Shown here one piece after another: positions 22,235 through 32,173 of a DNA stretch of 64,000 nucleotides (position 1 is the stretch's first letter; each line of letters begins with the position of its first letter). The notes below the pieces were generated by a model. It did no database searches, had not been told where the DNA came from, and saw nothing but the letters and a program-made list of their open reading frames with translations. Where the stretch lies: assembly GCA_029747015.1 (NCBI GenBank), contig JAKOGI010000002.1:3817501-3881500 (forward strand), given 5' to 3'. Both the position numbers and the translations under genes were made by a program. This DNA comes from Carnegiea gigantea. Taxonomy: Eukaryota > Streptophyta > Magnoliopsida > Caryophyllales > Cactaceae.

Positions 22235-22935
22235 AGCAAAATTGAATTTTGGAGGAATGTTATGGTTTGCTATGTTGTGAGCTTCAATCCACCATTTTTT
22301 TTTTATGATGGGAAGGATATCTTAAGAGAGTTAGGGTAAAATTATCATATAGAACGTATTGTGGACTAACATGAGGGTCTTTTTCATAGTTTGATTTAAT
22401 TCCACTAAGTATAAAGACACAGTATGTAAGGGAATTTTTCTTTGACAAGAAACTTGTGATGGTTTGGGCATGGCCTCCAAATTTGAAATTAGATAGAAAT
22501 AGTCTAAAACAATTGTCAATCTAGGTAAAATTTCCATAGTTGGACATGAAATACTTGATTGCCAGTAGCTTGAGCAAATTGGGAAGCTATATTGACAAAT
22601 CAATTAAGACATAGCTTAAAGCAACAAGGATAAAATGCATTTTTCTAGGCGTTTGATTGATGGAAACTTTTTAGATGTGGTGAATTGGTAAATGAACATA
22701 GAATCCTGATGCAACAAGAGGTCAAGTATGAGTGGAGGCTTATCAAATGTTCCTATTGCAATTTTTTTTGGATATAGTATAAATGAATACAGGAAGAAAC
22801 AAGGGGTTCTAAAGTTTGGAGACCAGTTTAGAGGCAAGAGGAACAAGAAACATATCAAGGGGTATTTGTCCAAGTCTCTGGCAAAAAGGTAGCACATGTG
22901 ACCAGGCAACAAACAGAGGAGTCAATAGATAAGAA
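22235..22935 (+). pseudogene. LINE-B ORF1 relic (DUF4283-like plus zinc knuckle)
   Basis: Read across frames, 22235-22560 gives FWRNVMVCYVVSFNPPFFF, then a 'GNFFFD..L' strand and MVWPWPPNLKL, the DUF4283 pattern. Near 22700-22800 NEHRILMQQEVKYEW is followed by KCSYCNFF, the start of a CCHC-type knuckle (first Cys pair intact, rest frameshifted), and then KKQGVLKVWRPV. Several stops and shifts. Confidence 0.7.
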
Positions 22936-25825
22936 GTGGCAAAATGTTCTAATTCTTTTGAGGCATTAAATGATGAGGAGGTTGCAGTAGGTACCAATGT
23001 TGGAGAACCCCCACAAATGACCATCATCAGTTGGAACATTAGAGGATTCAACAATCCTAATAAGCGAGAGGACTTGAAAAAGTTCATCTTGGCCAACAAA
23101 GTAGGGTTACGAGGAATGTTGGTGACAAAGATTAGAGAATAAAATGTGATGCAGGTTTATAATAATGGTTTCCCAGGGTGGGGTAGTTATATCGATAATG
23201 ACTATCATCCTTAGAAATGCATATAGGTAGTATGGAGGAGACAGGAGTATGACATTAGTATTGTTAGTAGTTTTGATCAAATGGTTGTGTGCTTGAAGAT
23301 AATTTCAAATGAGAATTTCTTCCTTTCATTTGTACATAGACACAGTAAAGTTGAACAAAGGAAGCCTTTATGGGCACAAATACTAGCATTGTCACACAAT
23401 ACATTGAGAGCTTGGTGCATTGTCAGTGACTTTAATGTGGTGTTAAACCCAAGTGACAAGTTGGGTGATAATTCTATAGAACTTGGAGAGATAAGGGATT
23501 TCAAGGAGTGTCTTAATAGTTGTGGTTTATAGGAACTAAAGAGTTATGGAGCTTCATTCTCATGGTCTAATAGGTATAAGGTAAGACCTTCGGTTTTCTC
23601 TAAAATTGATAGAGTAGTTATTAATATAAAGTGGGCACTTTAATTTAGGAATTTTGATATTGAAAACATGACTGATAATCTATCATACCACTCCCCATTG
23701 GAGCTTAATTTTCATGACATGGTGAGTCATAAAACTTCTCGTTCCAAATTTTATGATATGTGCATGGAAGATGGTAATTTCCAAGCCATCTTTTTGCTTT
23801 AAAACAGAATTATGAGGGGAGTTATATGTATAAGCTAGTAAGTTTTTTGAAATACATGAAGAAATCTTTGAAGAGGCCAATAAAGATAAGTTCAAGGACC
23901 TACATACTAGGTGTGATATAGTCAGGCTGGAGTTGAATGCAGTGCAAATGAAGCTATTATAGAATCCTTTCAATACAGAGTTACAAGCTTAAGAGCAAGT
24001 CTTGTGGAAGAACCATCAAGATGCACTTTCATCCTCATTGAGTTTAATAAAGCTACAAAGTAAACTTAATTGGTTTATCATGGGTGACCAATGCACAAAA
24101 TTCCTCTTTATGAGAGTCAAGCTAAGAAAATCACAACTACAAATTTATAAACTTTATGATGATAATGGGGTCATCCATTAAGAACAAGAAAAGGTGGCAA
24201 ATATTCTAGTAGCTTCCTATGAAAATTGTTGGGAAGGCAACAAAAGAACAAAGTTAAAAGTGTAACTCGGGTGTTTTAGGAGGTCCTGCTCTATCACTCG
24301 AATAGCGGTGCATAATGTGTAGGTCTTTTAGTATAGATGATATTAGGAAAGCTACTTTTTCCATTCATACAAGTAAATCTCCAGGCCCAGATAGGTATAG
24401 CAACAGATTCTTTAAAGTAAATTGGAGCAAAGTGAGGAGTATGGTATGTGATGTTGTGTACGAATTCTTTCAAGCAGGGAAATTAAGTTAATATAACAAA
24501 CGTGGTTTACTTCCTAAAGTAACAAATCCATAAAAGGCGAGTGAGTTTTGCTTATATCTTGTTGTAATTCATTCATAAAGGCATTACTAAACTTATTTGC
24601 ACCAGGTTGAAAGAGTCGATGCCATCCATTGTTGATAAGAGTCAATCTGCATTCGTGGAAAGTAAGGAGCTAGTTCATAATGTCCTCATTTGTCAAGAAT
24701 TAGCGCAAGGTTACTGCAAAAAGTCAGTTTCCCCTAGATGTCTAATAAAACTTGTTTTGCAAGAAGTATAATTCACTACAATGGGAATTTATGGTAGAAG
24801 TATTATACGAGTTACACTTTCCTCAGAAAATGATAAGGTGGATCATGACTTGTGTGTCCAGTGTGATATTCATTATGTTTTAATGAAGAAATATATGGTT
24901 TCTTTCATGAAGGAAGAAGGGTACGTCAAGGGGATCCCATGTCCCCCCGATTTATCATGGATATGGAATATTGACCTTGCCTGTTGAAACTAAAGACAGC
25001 TCAGGACTTCTGCTGCCATCCTAAGTGTGCATTTGCAACTTCGGCATCTTATTTTTGCAGCAAAATTGATGCTATTTTGTAAAGCATATCAGAGGCCAAT
25101 TCAAAGTCAAAGTGAAGGGCTTGAGAGTTTGCTGCTACATCGAGCCTACAAGTCAACAAGGAAAAATCACAAGTAATCATAGGAGGAATAAAGATATAAA
25201 TCACAAAAAAATCTTTACTGCAACTCACAAGATTTGCTGAGTATGGCTTCCCATTTCGATATCTTGGAGTACCTATTTCATCTACCAGGCTAACCAAACT
25301 TGATTGTAAACAACTAGTTGACAAAATAAGAGCAAAGATCAGGATATGGGGAAGTAGGCATTTCTCTTATGGTGGGAGGGTTATGCTTATTAACTCAGTA
25401 TTGATGGGAGTTATTAGCTTTTAGAGTAGTTACACTCCCCATACTTGTTATCGAAGAAATTGAAGTTGTATGTCGTAATTTCCTTGTGGGCTGTAGTGTA
25501 GTTTGCATACTAAAGAAAAATGGTGGTTTGGAACTCAAGCATCTATTAGCCTGGAATACTTCTCCGATTGCTAAACACATATGGGATGCGGCTGATAAAG
25601 AAAGACAAGTTGAGGGTCAAGTGGGTTCATGAACATTATCTGAGAACTTACAACTAGTGGGAATTGCAGCTTCAAAGAGATAGATGCTTATTCTAAAAGA
25701 AGCTTTACACAGTAAAGAAGAAAATCAAAGAAAGATTTAGGTATGATTGGTGGTGGAAAGCCTCTTAATGTGGTGATTATTTCATCAAAAGTGGTTATAT
25801 TTGGCCAAGAGGAGGGATCAACCAG
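22936..25825 (+). pseudogene. LINE-B ORF2 relic: endonuclease and reverse transcriptase
   Basis: Endonuclease start: MTIISWNIRGFNNPNKREDL near 23020, then FLSFVHRHSKVEQRKPLW near 23320, CIVSDFNVVLNPSDKLG near 23420 (metal-binding DFN) and SRFSKIDRV-like sequence near 23600. RT starts with SPGPDRYSNRFFK near 24370 and has PSIVDKSQSAFVESKELVHNVL near 24625, SPRCLIK near 24730 and a frameshifted 'QGDPMSP' block near 24930. The catalytic box reads FAAK at 25054-25065, so both aspartates are gone. Further on are GFPFRYLGVPIS near 25243 and GGRVMLINSVLM near 25375. The reading is interrupted at 25831 by the solo LTR. Confidence 0.82.
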
Positions 25826-25830
25826 TGGAG
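25826..25830. repeat. Left target-site duplication of the solo LTR
   Basis: tggag here and tagag at 27143-27147 match at 4 of 5 bases, the usual 5-bp size for Ty3/gypsy integration. Confidence 0.6.
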
Positions 25831-27142
25831 TGATGAATGTCATATTTGCATAGGATTTCGTAAGTGTTTAAAAGTCATTTTATGGCATTAGTGTGATTAA
25901 TTGTATGATTTATGCCATCATTTCTGCTATTGCACCTGGTTTCGATTGGTTTGAGAGTGTTTGTAGATTTTGACTTTGTGAGCCAAGTTATTTGAGTAGA
26001 ATGATGATTTTGAGGTTTTATGGATCAAAGAATGTAGCAAAAGAGGTCCAAAGACACCCAACATGGATGTACCGTGGCCAGCATCACGGTCCAAGAGAAT
26101 CCAGAAAGAAGCAACGTGGCAAACAAGAGAGCATGACCCGCCTAGTGGGCACCATGGCCAAGCTATGGTGGGGAGCACAGTCCGTGGTGTACCCCATAGT
26201 CTGACTATGGTGGCACTCTTCCCCCGAGCCTACAAGTTTTCTTCGCAGTTGTTCGATTTCTAGCATTTTAATGTTCGACTAAATGAGTTTTCCGTGATAA
26301 AAACCTATTTTCAGCCATCATTCATCATGTCATTCCATCCACTTTCACATGCACCATTTATATTAGGATTTAGATTAGATTAGAGAGAGAGAGAGTGGAT
26401 TGAAGTGGAGATCTTGCAAGGATTCCATGTTGGGTTTGCAATCGGCAGATTCAAGCGCATTCTTTGGCTGAGCATTTCTCTTCTCTTCTTTTCTCTTCTT
26501 TTTCTCATTTTTGGATTGACATTTTGTAATTTGTATTAGCTTTTGTTGCTTTGACGTTGGATGTATTCAAATACTTTTTAATTTTCTTAATCTTGTGCTG
26601 ATCTCCTTGGTATTTTTGAATTAAATCTTAGATGTTTATTGTCTTGTGAGAAATTTGATCAGTTTCTTGCATACTTTGGGTATTGAGTGAAGAACAGAAA
26701 AGTGAAATTTGATACTGGAACTCTAGAATTTGATTTAATTATGTGGAGTCTCGTGAAAGTCACACCAATTGAGAAGCCACGAATTTGATAATCGTATGCT
26801 TAATGAACCTAAACAAATCAAGAGCCCTTGAGAAAGAGTAATTAGCCAAATTTAGGTCTTTCACTTCACCTTGAAAGAGGGTTGTGATACTTCGATTGTC
26901 GATTTTAAAACAATCAATTGAGGATGAAGTACTTGATTGATGCATGAATTGAGAGATTGTTTGTTTTCTATAATTTTGTGATTGTTTATCCACTAGATTA
27001 GATAGTAAATTAATTTGCTTTTAATCTCAAATTTTAATCCGCTTATCCTATCTGGAGGGAATAAAGCCTAGTAGATTAACCTAATCCTTGTGGGAGACGA
27101 TCTTGATTTGCTCAACGCCACCCTGCGCGTGCGGCTCTATCA
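25831..27142 (+). mobile_element. Solo LTR (gypsy type) inside LINE-B
   Basis: A 1312-bp block that begins TGATGAATG and ends CTCTATCA, giving a TGAT/ATCA terminal inverted repeat with the canonical TG...CA. It interrupts the LINE-B frame exactly: LINE protein is readable up to GGINQW on the left and resumes with VWNRVNALKHAIIL on the right. Near its right end (27080-27130) it has gggagacgatcttgattt and a GC-rich block, similar to the R/U5 region of Athila/Tat LTRs. No internal retrotransposon sequence accompanies it, so it probably arose by LTR-LTR recombination. The orientation is inferred from the right-end block. Confidence 0.78.
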
Positions 27143-27660
27143 TAGAGTTGGGAAAGAATGGTGTGGAATAGAGTAAACGCACTGAAGCATGCAATCATAT
27201 TGTGCTTGTTTATGCTCAGCAGATTACTAACCAAGCACAGAATTCAAAAATTAAAGCCTAAAGCTGAGATGAACTGTGAGTTGTATAATGCGGCCCAAGA
27301 GGATATACATCACATTTTCTTGACATGTTCATTCATGACCTCTGTCAGAGACCAAGTTTTTCAAGAGCTACGGATTAATATTCAGGCAGAAAGCCTATAA
27401 CAACTACACAATGATCTGCAATAGGGACATTAGAGAAGGGAGAAGACGAAACTTATTTACGCAGGATACACAGCACTGAAGTATCGTATATGGAAGGAAA
27501 GAAACTGTAGACAGTTTAAGAAGAAAAATAAGGAAGTACAACAAATCAATGAATTGATCAAGTTAGAAGTTTCATGGAGGTTAGATTATATTGCTAAAAC
27601 GTAGTAGGAAGTTAAGAAAATGGAGAGAACTTATCTGAAGTTTACATATATAGTTTGACA
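27143..27660 (+). pseudogene. LINE-B C-terminal zf-RVT relic
   Basis: This continues the ORF2 reading after the solo LTR: VWNRVNALKHAIIL, RLLTKHRIQKLKPKAE, NCELYNAAQEDIHHIFLTC. It shows the pattern W..(x)PKH..i.W.......T.dRl and C..C....Ed..Hlf..C of the zf-RVT region (second Cys replaced by Tyr). The frame ends near 27410, with decayed sequence to 27660. Confidence 0.8.
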
Positions 27661-27735
27661 AAGACATGATCATAGGTTGTACAAAGGATGAGTATTCAGG
27701 TCATAGAAGACTTTTCCCTTTTTTACCCAAAAGAA

Positions 27736-28680
27736 AAATGGTTATATGTATATTTTCCAAATCATGGGGCAGATTTACAACAACTATATATCAATACTTC
27801 ATTTATGTCAATACTTTCTTTATCTGCATAATAAAGCTAATACAAATAAGAACAAATTTTATTTATCAACATCACATATACATGCTATCATAAAACCCAA
27901 AGTAGTAGTAAAAAAATTAATTCACTTAATCATGTAATTGTACCAGCAAATTAATGAGACAAGCTGATAATGTTAAACAGTTAGAGCATATATACCTTTG
28001 CCTAGGAACATTTAAGCATATAAGCATAAAAACTATAACTAATATGTAAATTAAGTAACCATATAAGAGCCTGAGATGTATCAATTAAATTAACTTGAAT
28101 AAGCTAATTATCTTTCAATGACATATAACACAAAACACATCTGTTCACATTTATTTATATAAATTTATTTACAAAAAATTGATTACTTAATTTTATTGGT
28201 TAAACGTGTAAAATAGCATTTATTTTCAAATGGTTGCACTAGCCAAAAAGATATAATAGAAAGTACAATTCGATTAAATACTAATAAAATGTACAAGTTT
28301 GACATACAAAAATACGGTAGGATTCCGAAAACAATGCATACTGAAAATTTGACTAGACAAATAAAAATCACTACACAAAGGATCAACAAAAATAAAATAC
28401 ATAACAGTCACATATTTAATTAATTTCATTCTTTTTATTTTGTATTGTTATTTATGCCTACAACTTCTAATCATATTTGTTATTTTCCAAAAAAATAGAA
28501 CAATACCATGTGAAAAAATTATTAAATTAAATTAAAAAATATGCCCATCAAATCAAGCCTCACTAATTTTCTCTCTCCCATTAAAAAACAAATTAAATGA
28601 AACTAACTACATTCCCCCCCTAAAGTGTAGAATCTATAGATAAAACAATCAAATTAAATCAGAAAAGAATTGTCCGACTA
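27736..28680. other. AT-rich intergenic interval
   Basis: No gene, repeat or element recognised; only short chance ORFs. Confidence 0.4.
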
Positions 28681-29195
28681 CCAAAATCGTGGATTCATCC
28701 TCTCTCCGCATTCATTCTCTCTCTTCATTGTAATAAATCCACCCACCAATCGCATCTAGCCACTGTCCCTCTGCTCCCTCTCAAACCTCTTATTCATCTT
28801 CCATGTCAATCTCTCTCTTCTCTAATAGCCATCCCGACCCCCCTCAAACTCTCCTCCCTCTCCAATGGCAGATCAACCCCCCCAACCGCCATAACCACCT
28901 CCATAATAGTGAAAAGACCCAGGCTACTTGATCTTTTTTTTTTTTTTTTACATGGGGTTGAAATGTGGCGTGAGATTCAGCTGGCAAGTGTCAAACCTTG
29001 CATTTTGAGAACAGATATGACAAAAGATGGGGAACGCAGGCTCAGGCGGTCCAACGTGTGTTTTGTGGCCAGTGGAAGTACGCTGCAGAGGAACCGATTG
29101 GAATGAAGGCAAAAGTCTGAAATGCGTGACTCTCGATTGGGGATGCTCAACTAGTGATGGTTGAGGATCATCAACCACCTAGGTCCCAAACAAGC
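28681..29195. other. CT-rich, promoter-like stretch and flanking sequence
   Basis: 28690-28880 is pyrimidine-rich (ctctctccgc, ctctctcttc, ccctctgctccctctc), as in plant core promoters and leaders. The first ATG after it (28866) opens a frame of only a few proline-rich codons. A T16 run follows at about 28931. It may be a dead promoter or a fragment of a larger element. I see no gene attached. Confidence 0.3.
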
Positions 29196-30720
29196 TGTAA
29201 CGCCCCTTAATTAAGCATGTGTTCACTGTTTACAATCACTATTCTGATCCTCTCAATTACAACTGACAAACCCAATGATCAGGGTGTTACCGCCGTCCAA
29301 AAGGACAAGGCTTGAAGCATGTGTACTAGAAATAATATAGTTAGGTATGGCTTCAACCATACACTTTCATATATGATCAAATCATATACAGTCAACTGTT
29401 AACCAATATAAGGTCTATACACCAAAGTAAAACAATTCATCATATAATCTACACTTCCATCCACTGAAGATTTCAAAACGCAGCTTCAAAATATGCATGC
29501 ACTATGGTACTGTTGATCTATCCAGATTTCCTTACTCAACTTATTTTCTTCAACTGGTTTGCTAGCATGAGGGCGATTCAGTGAGCATTTGCCTAAAACA
29601 AAACATGAAAAATATTTCGAACTATGAGCTGAAACTCAGTATATGCATTTCTGTATTGTTAAGAGATCTCTGCATAAATTGATTGGGCGCCCGATTTGCA
29701 ATTCATTTTAAGTTAAAATAATGAGTGAGATGAATTTAAACTACAATTACTAGTTATTATCTGATAGTGAACCCCTTCATACTGTTACGATCTAAGGATA
29801 GATGTACACCAGTCAAGCCGATCAGGGGGCCTGGCCTAAAGCCAAGCGAATAATTGAAGGGCAATGTCCTATAACTAATAACTGATGAGGTTACTAATTA
29901 TGTTACAAATCACTGATTGAACTGATTCATTTATGTACTCACCAAACATTATAATTTTGATAAATACATGCTGATTTCTAAATATACAGGTAATGAACGT
30001 ATCTGAAGTCTTTAAAATACAATCTTACTTGATAATACTTATGCACAATGAGAAACAGTATAGTGGGCCCGGTTCTGCTTGAAAAATGTAATTGTAGATA
30101 TATGGAGTTAGTAAAACTGCATTCATTCCCATCTTCTTAGGGAGGATGACACACTTGTTGACCCTTTTGTTTACACGAAAACTCTCAATGCCCTTTGGTC
30201 AAGGATTTCAACGACTGCAAGGATTACAATTGATTTGCAACATAATCTTAAGAGTAAACCTAAGAATTTAGCTCTTAATATCATTTGTGTAGTGTGCTGC
30301 ATCCTCCATCCATCAAATAAGTCTTCTATTTATAAGTCTTAATCTTCAAAAAGGTTGTTATAGCTAAGATACTGGTTATTGAAAAATCAGAATGTATTTT
30401 GTTTGGGATTTAGTTTTTGGTCTAAGACAGAGGCATGATTTGGCCTCTTTCCTACTTAGGAGTCAATTTTTCAGTATACATTATATTCCTATAACTACTA
30501 GTTTTCTCTTTACAAAGGCTAGTAGGCTTCTTTCCTCTCGTGAAAGCAATCCCTTCCTATTCTAGCATACTTGATAAGGAGATACATTTGAATTGGATAT
30601 ATAAGCATCCAAATGTTTAATCCATCCCATTTTGGTGATTGCACAAAAGTAATCTTGCATCATCCATTGAGTATACTGATTATATAAGTAAGATAATTAA
30701 CTAAACAAATAATAGCCTCT
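29196..30720. mobile_element. Putative LTR-retrotransposon fragment (right edge unknown)
   Basis: It starts with TGTAACGCCCCTTAATT at 29196, has gatcagggtgttaccgccgt at 29278-29297, and contains gcatgagggcgattcagtga near 29567 followed by cctaaaacaaaacatgaaaa and gagctgaaactcagtat. This series resembles LTR sequence of plant Ty3/gypsy elements. No coding part and no second copy are present, and I could not place the right edge. The remainder to 30720 holds no gene. Confidence 0.4.
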
Positions 30721-30937
30721 TTGGTAAGGGAAACATGAATGGAACTTGAACCTGAGGGTTTAAGTTCCTTTCTTTATTGTTTGGCTAGAGTTCTAAATGA
30801 AAGAAATTTGATGTCACAGATTTCAAGTTCCCTCCCAATACTAGGGAACGAAAAATTCTTAGATAAAAATGTATGTATCTAGCATGATATATACCCTGAA
30901 GTGGTGTCGTGAACGCGCGCTGCGGATATTGTAGTAT

Positions 30938-31101
30938 GTCTTTTTTTCCTGCAATAGTGTATCTTTTCTATTTTACAGTGTATCTTTTCCATCCTACAAT
31001 ATACTCTTTGTTTCCTGTAATATATCTTTTCTTACCTATAGTGTCTTTTTTTTTATCTGCCGTGTATCTTTTGTTTTCTATAATGTATTGTTTTCTATTC
31101 G
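30938..31101 (+). repeat. 21-bp minisatellite, seven full units plus a partial one
   Basis: Unit starts are at 30938, 30959, 30980, 31001, 31022, 31043 and 31064, each exactly 21 bp, with a partial unit from 31085. Each unit has the form gt-at-c-T-run, a variable middle and a tag/taat end. Units differ at several positions, so the array is old. Because 21 is a multiple of three the frame at 30909-31106 stays open, which yields a false repetitive hydrophobic peptide. Confidence 0.9.
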
Positions 31102-31379
31102 GTTGAGATGGGAGAATTACAAAAATACTTGTTAAATTGAGGAAAATGAAATACGGGTTTAGTCCAATTATTTAATGTCTTTTATATAGATATGTAATGA
31201 ACATGACACAAAAGTATGTACTTTAGAATTATGGGGACGGAACTTGAAGCCTTGAAACCCCCAACTTGGAGGCGCGAGGATATCAAGTTTCTAACCCCTA
31301 TGATGAGTAAAATTTTTTTAAAAAAGAAAAATATTATTATTTCATTTCCCAGCCATTTTACGTGAATTTTGCGTTGTTC

Positions 31380-31497
31380 TCCTTGACCAATTTTCACTTG
31401 CACTCTCTCACCCACAAAAACCCTAGGCAGACGAGTCATCGCCGCCGCCGAGTCGCCGTCTTCTGCCGACCCGTCGCCGCCAACTGCCGCCGTCTAG
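31380..31497 (+). promoter_or_regulatory. GC-rich leader-like sequence, possible upstream 5' UTR exon of the S11 gene
   Basis: After cactctctcacccac, the stretch 31425-31497 is rich in gccgcc/gtcgcc words and ends ctag|gtaagt, a strong donor-like site with GT at 31498-31499. This is the typical shape of a plant 5' UTR exon. Possible acceptors lie before the S11 start: gttgcag at about 32103, or cggctag ending at 32170, three bases before the ATG. The link to the S11 gene is an inference. It could instead be the remnant of another gene. Confidence 0.4.
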
Positions 31498-31499
31498 GT

Positions 31500-32173
31500 A
31501 AGTTCCGGCCGTATTCTCTTTTTCAATTTTGTTTGTTTTTGTGTTTTAGTTCTTGAATTAACCATGGATTTAGATTCATTGTTCAAGATGTGGAATTAGT
31601 CGTCATGGGTTTCGATTTGTCGTTTTAGATCTTGAACTAGCCTCTTCTTCACCTTTTTTGATTTTTCTTTTCGAGTTTAACTTACTCAAGAGGAATTTAA
31701 CGTAATCAAGACGACATAAAATCAATATCCCATCTTGAATAATGCTTTGTTTGGATTGAAAACTCCATGAGAGGATTAATGAACATTTGTTGTTGTTGAT
31801 TTGATAGGTCATTTTTAACTTTTTTTTTTCATTTCGTATTACCTAATATGCTCATTTTTTTTCGTTTGATACTAGGATTTTGGTATATATGAAATGTAAA
31901 AGTTGATTTTGGTATATATGAAATAAAAAAACTAAAAATATAATGCATTATGCGCTATTTTTAGATATGAATTATCGGTGTCCAATGTTTGCTTATTACG
32001 AATAATTGACATCAAAAATTCTTATTTTTATGTTCTCATTTTAATGAAAAATTAGCATACTTTCCTATTCACCTCCCGAAAAACACCATCAGAACAGAGT
32101 TGCAGGCTCGGCGCGCAATCAAATCAAAACCCCACCTGAGAATCACTTAAACCCATTTTGATGTCGGCTAGCT
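31500..32173 (+). other. Interval upstream of the S11 start codon (leader or 5' UTR intron)
   Basis: T-rich sequence with no ORF of note, turning GC-richer from 32090. An upstream ATG at 32161 opens a nine-codon frame that overlaps the S11 start out of frame and ends TAA at 32188-32190. If transcription starts upstream without splicing, this small frame could reduce translation of the main one. If the intron ending at 32170 is used, it is removed. Confidence 0.4.

Larger units (their letters stand above)
21850..27735 (+). mobile_element. L1-type LINE (LINE-B), split by a solo LTR
   Basis: Second plant L1-type LINE. ORF1 relic (about 21850-22930), endonuclease (22936-23640), RT (24330-25420) and the beginning of the C-terminal region run to 25825. 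A 1.3-kb solo LTR follows, and the zf-RVT part continues at 27143-27640. Both outer edges are approximate, and no target duplication was found. It differs in sequence from LINE-A, so the two are separate insertions and probably different families. Confidence 0.8.

Noticed and set aside
30909..31106. Small hydrophobic membrane protein
   Set aside because: The open frame is explained by the 21-bp minisatellite, whose period is a multiple of three.
32016..32173. S11 as a processed retrocopy
   Set aside because: It has a GT-AG intron with consistent phase, no A tail and no flanking duplication.
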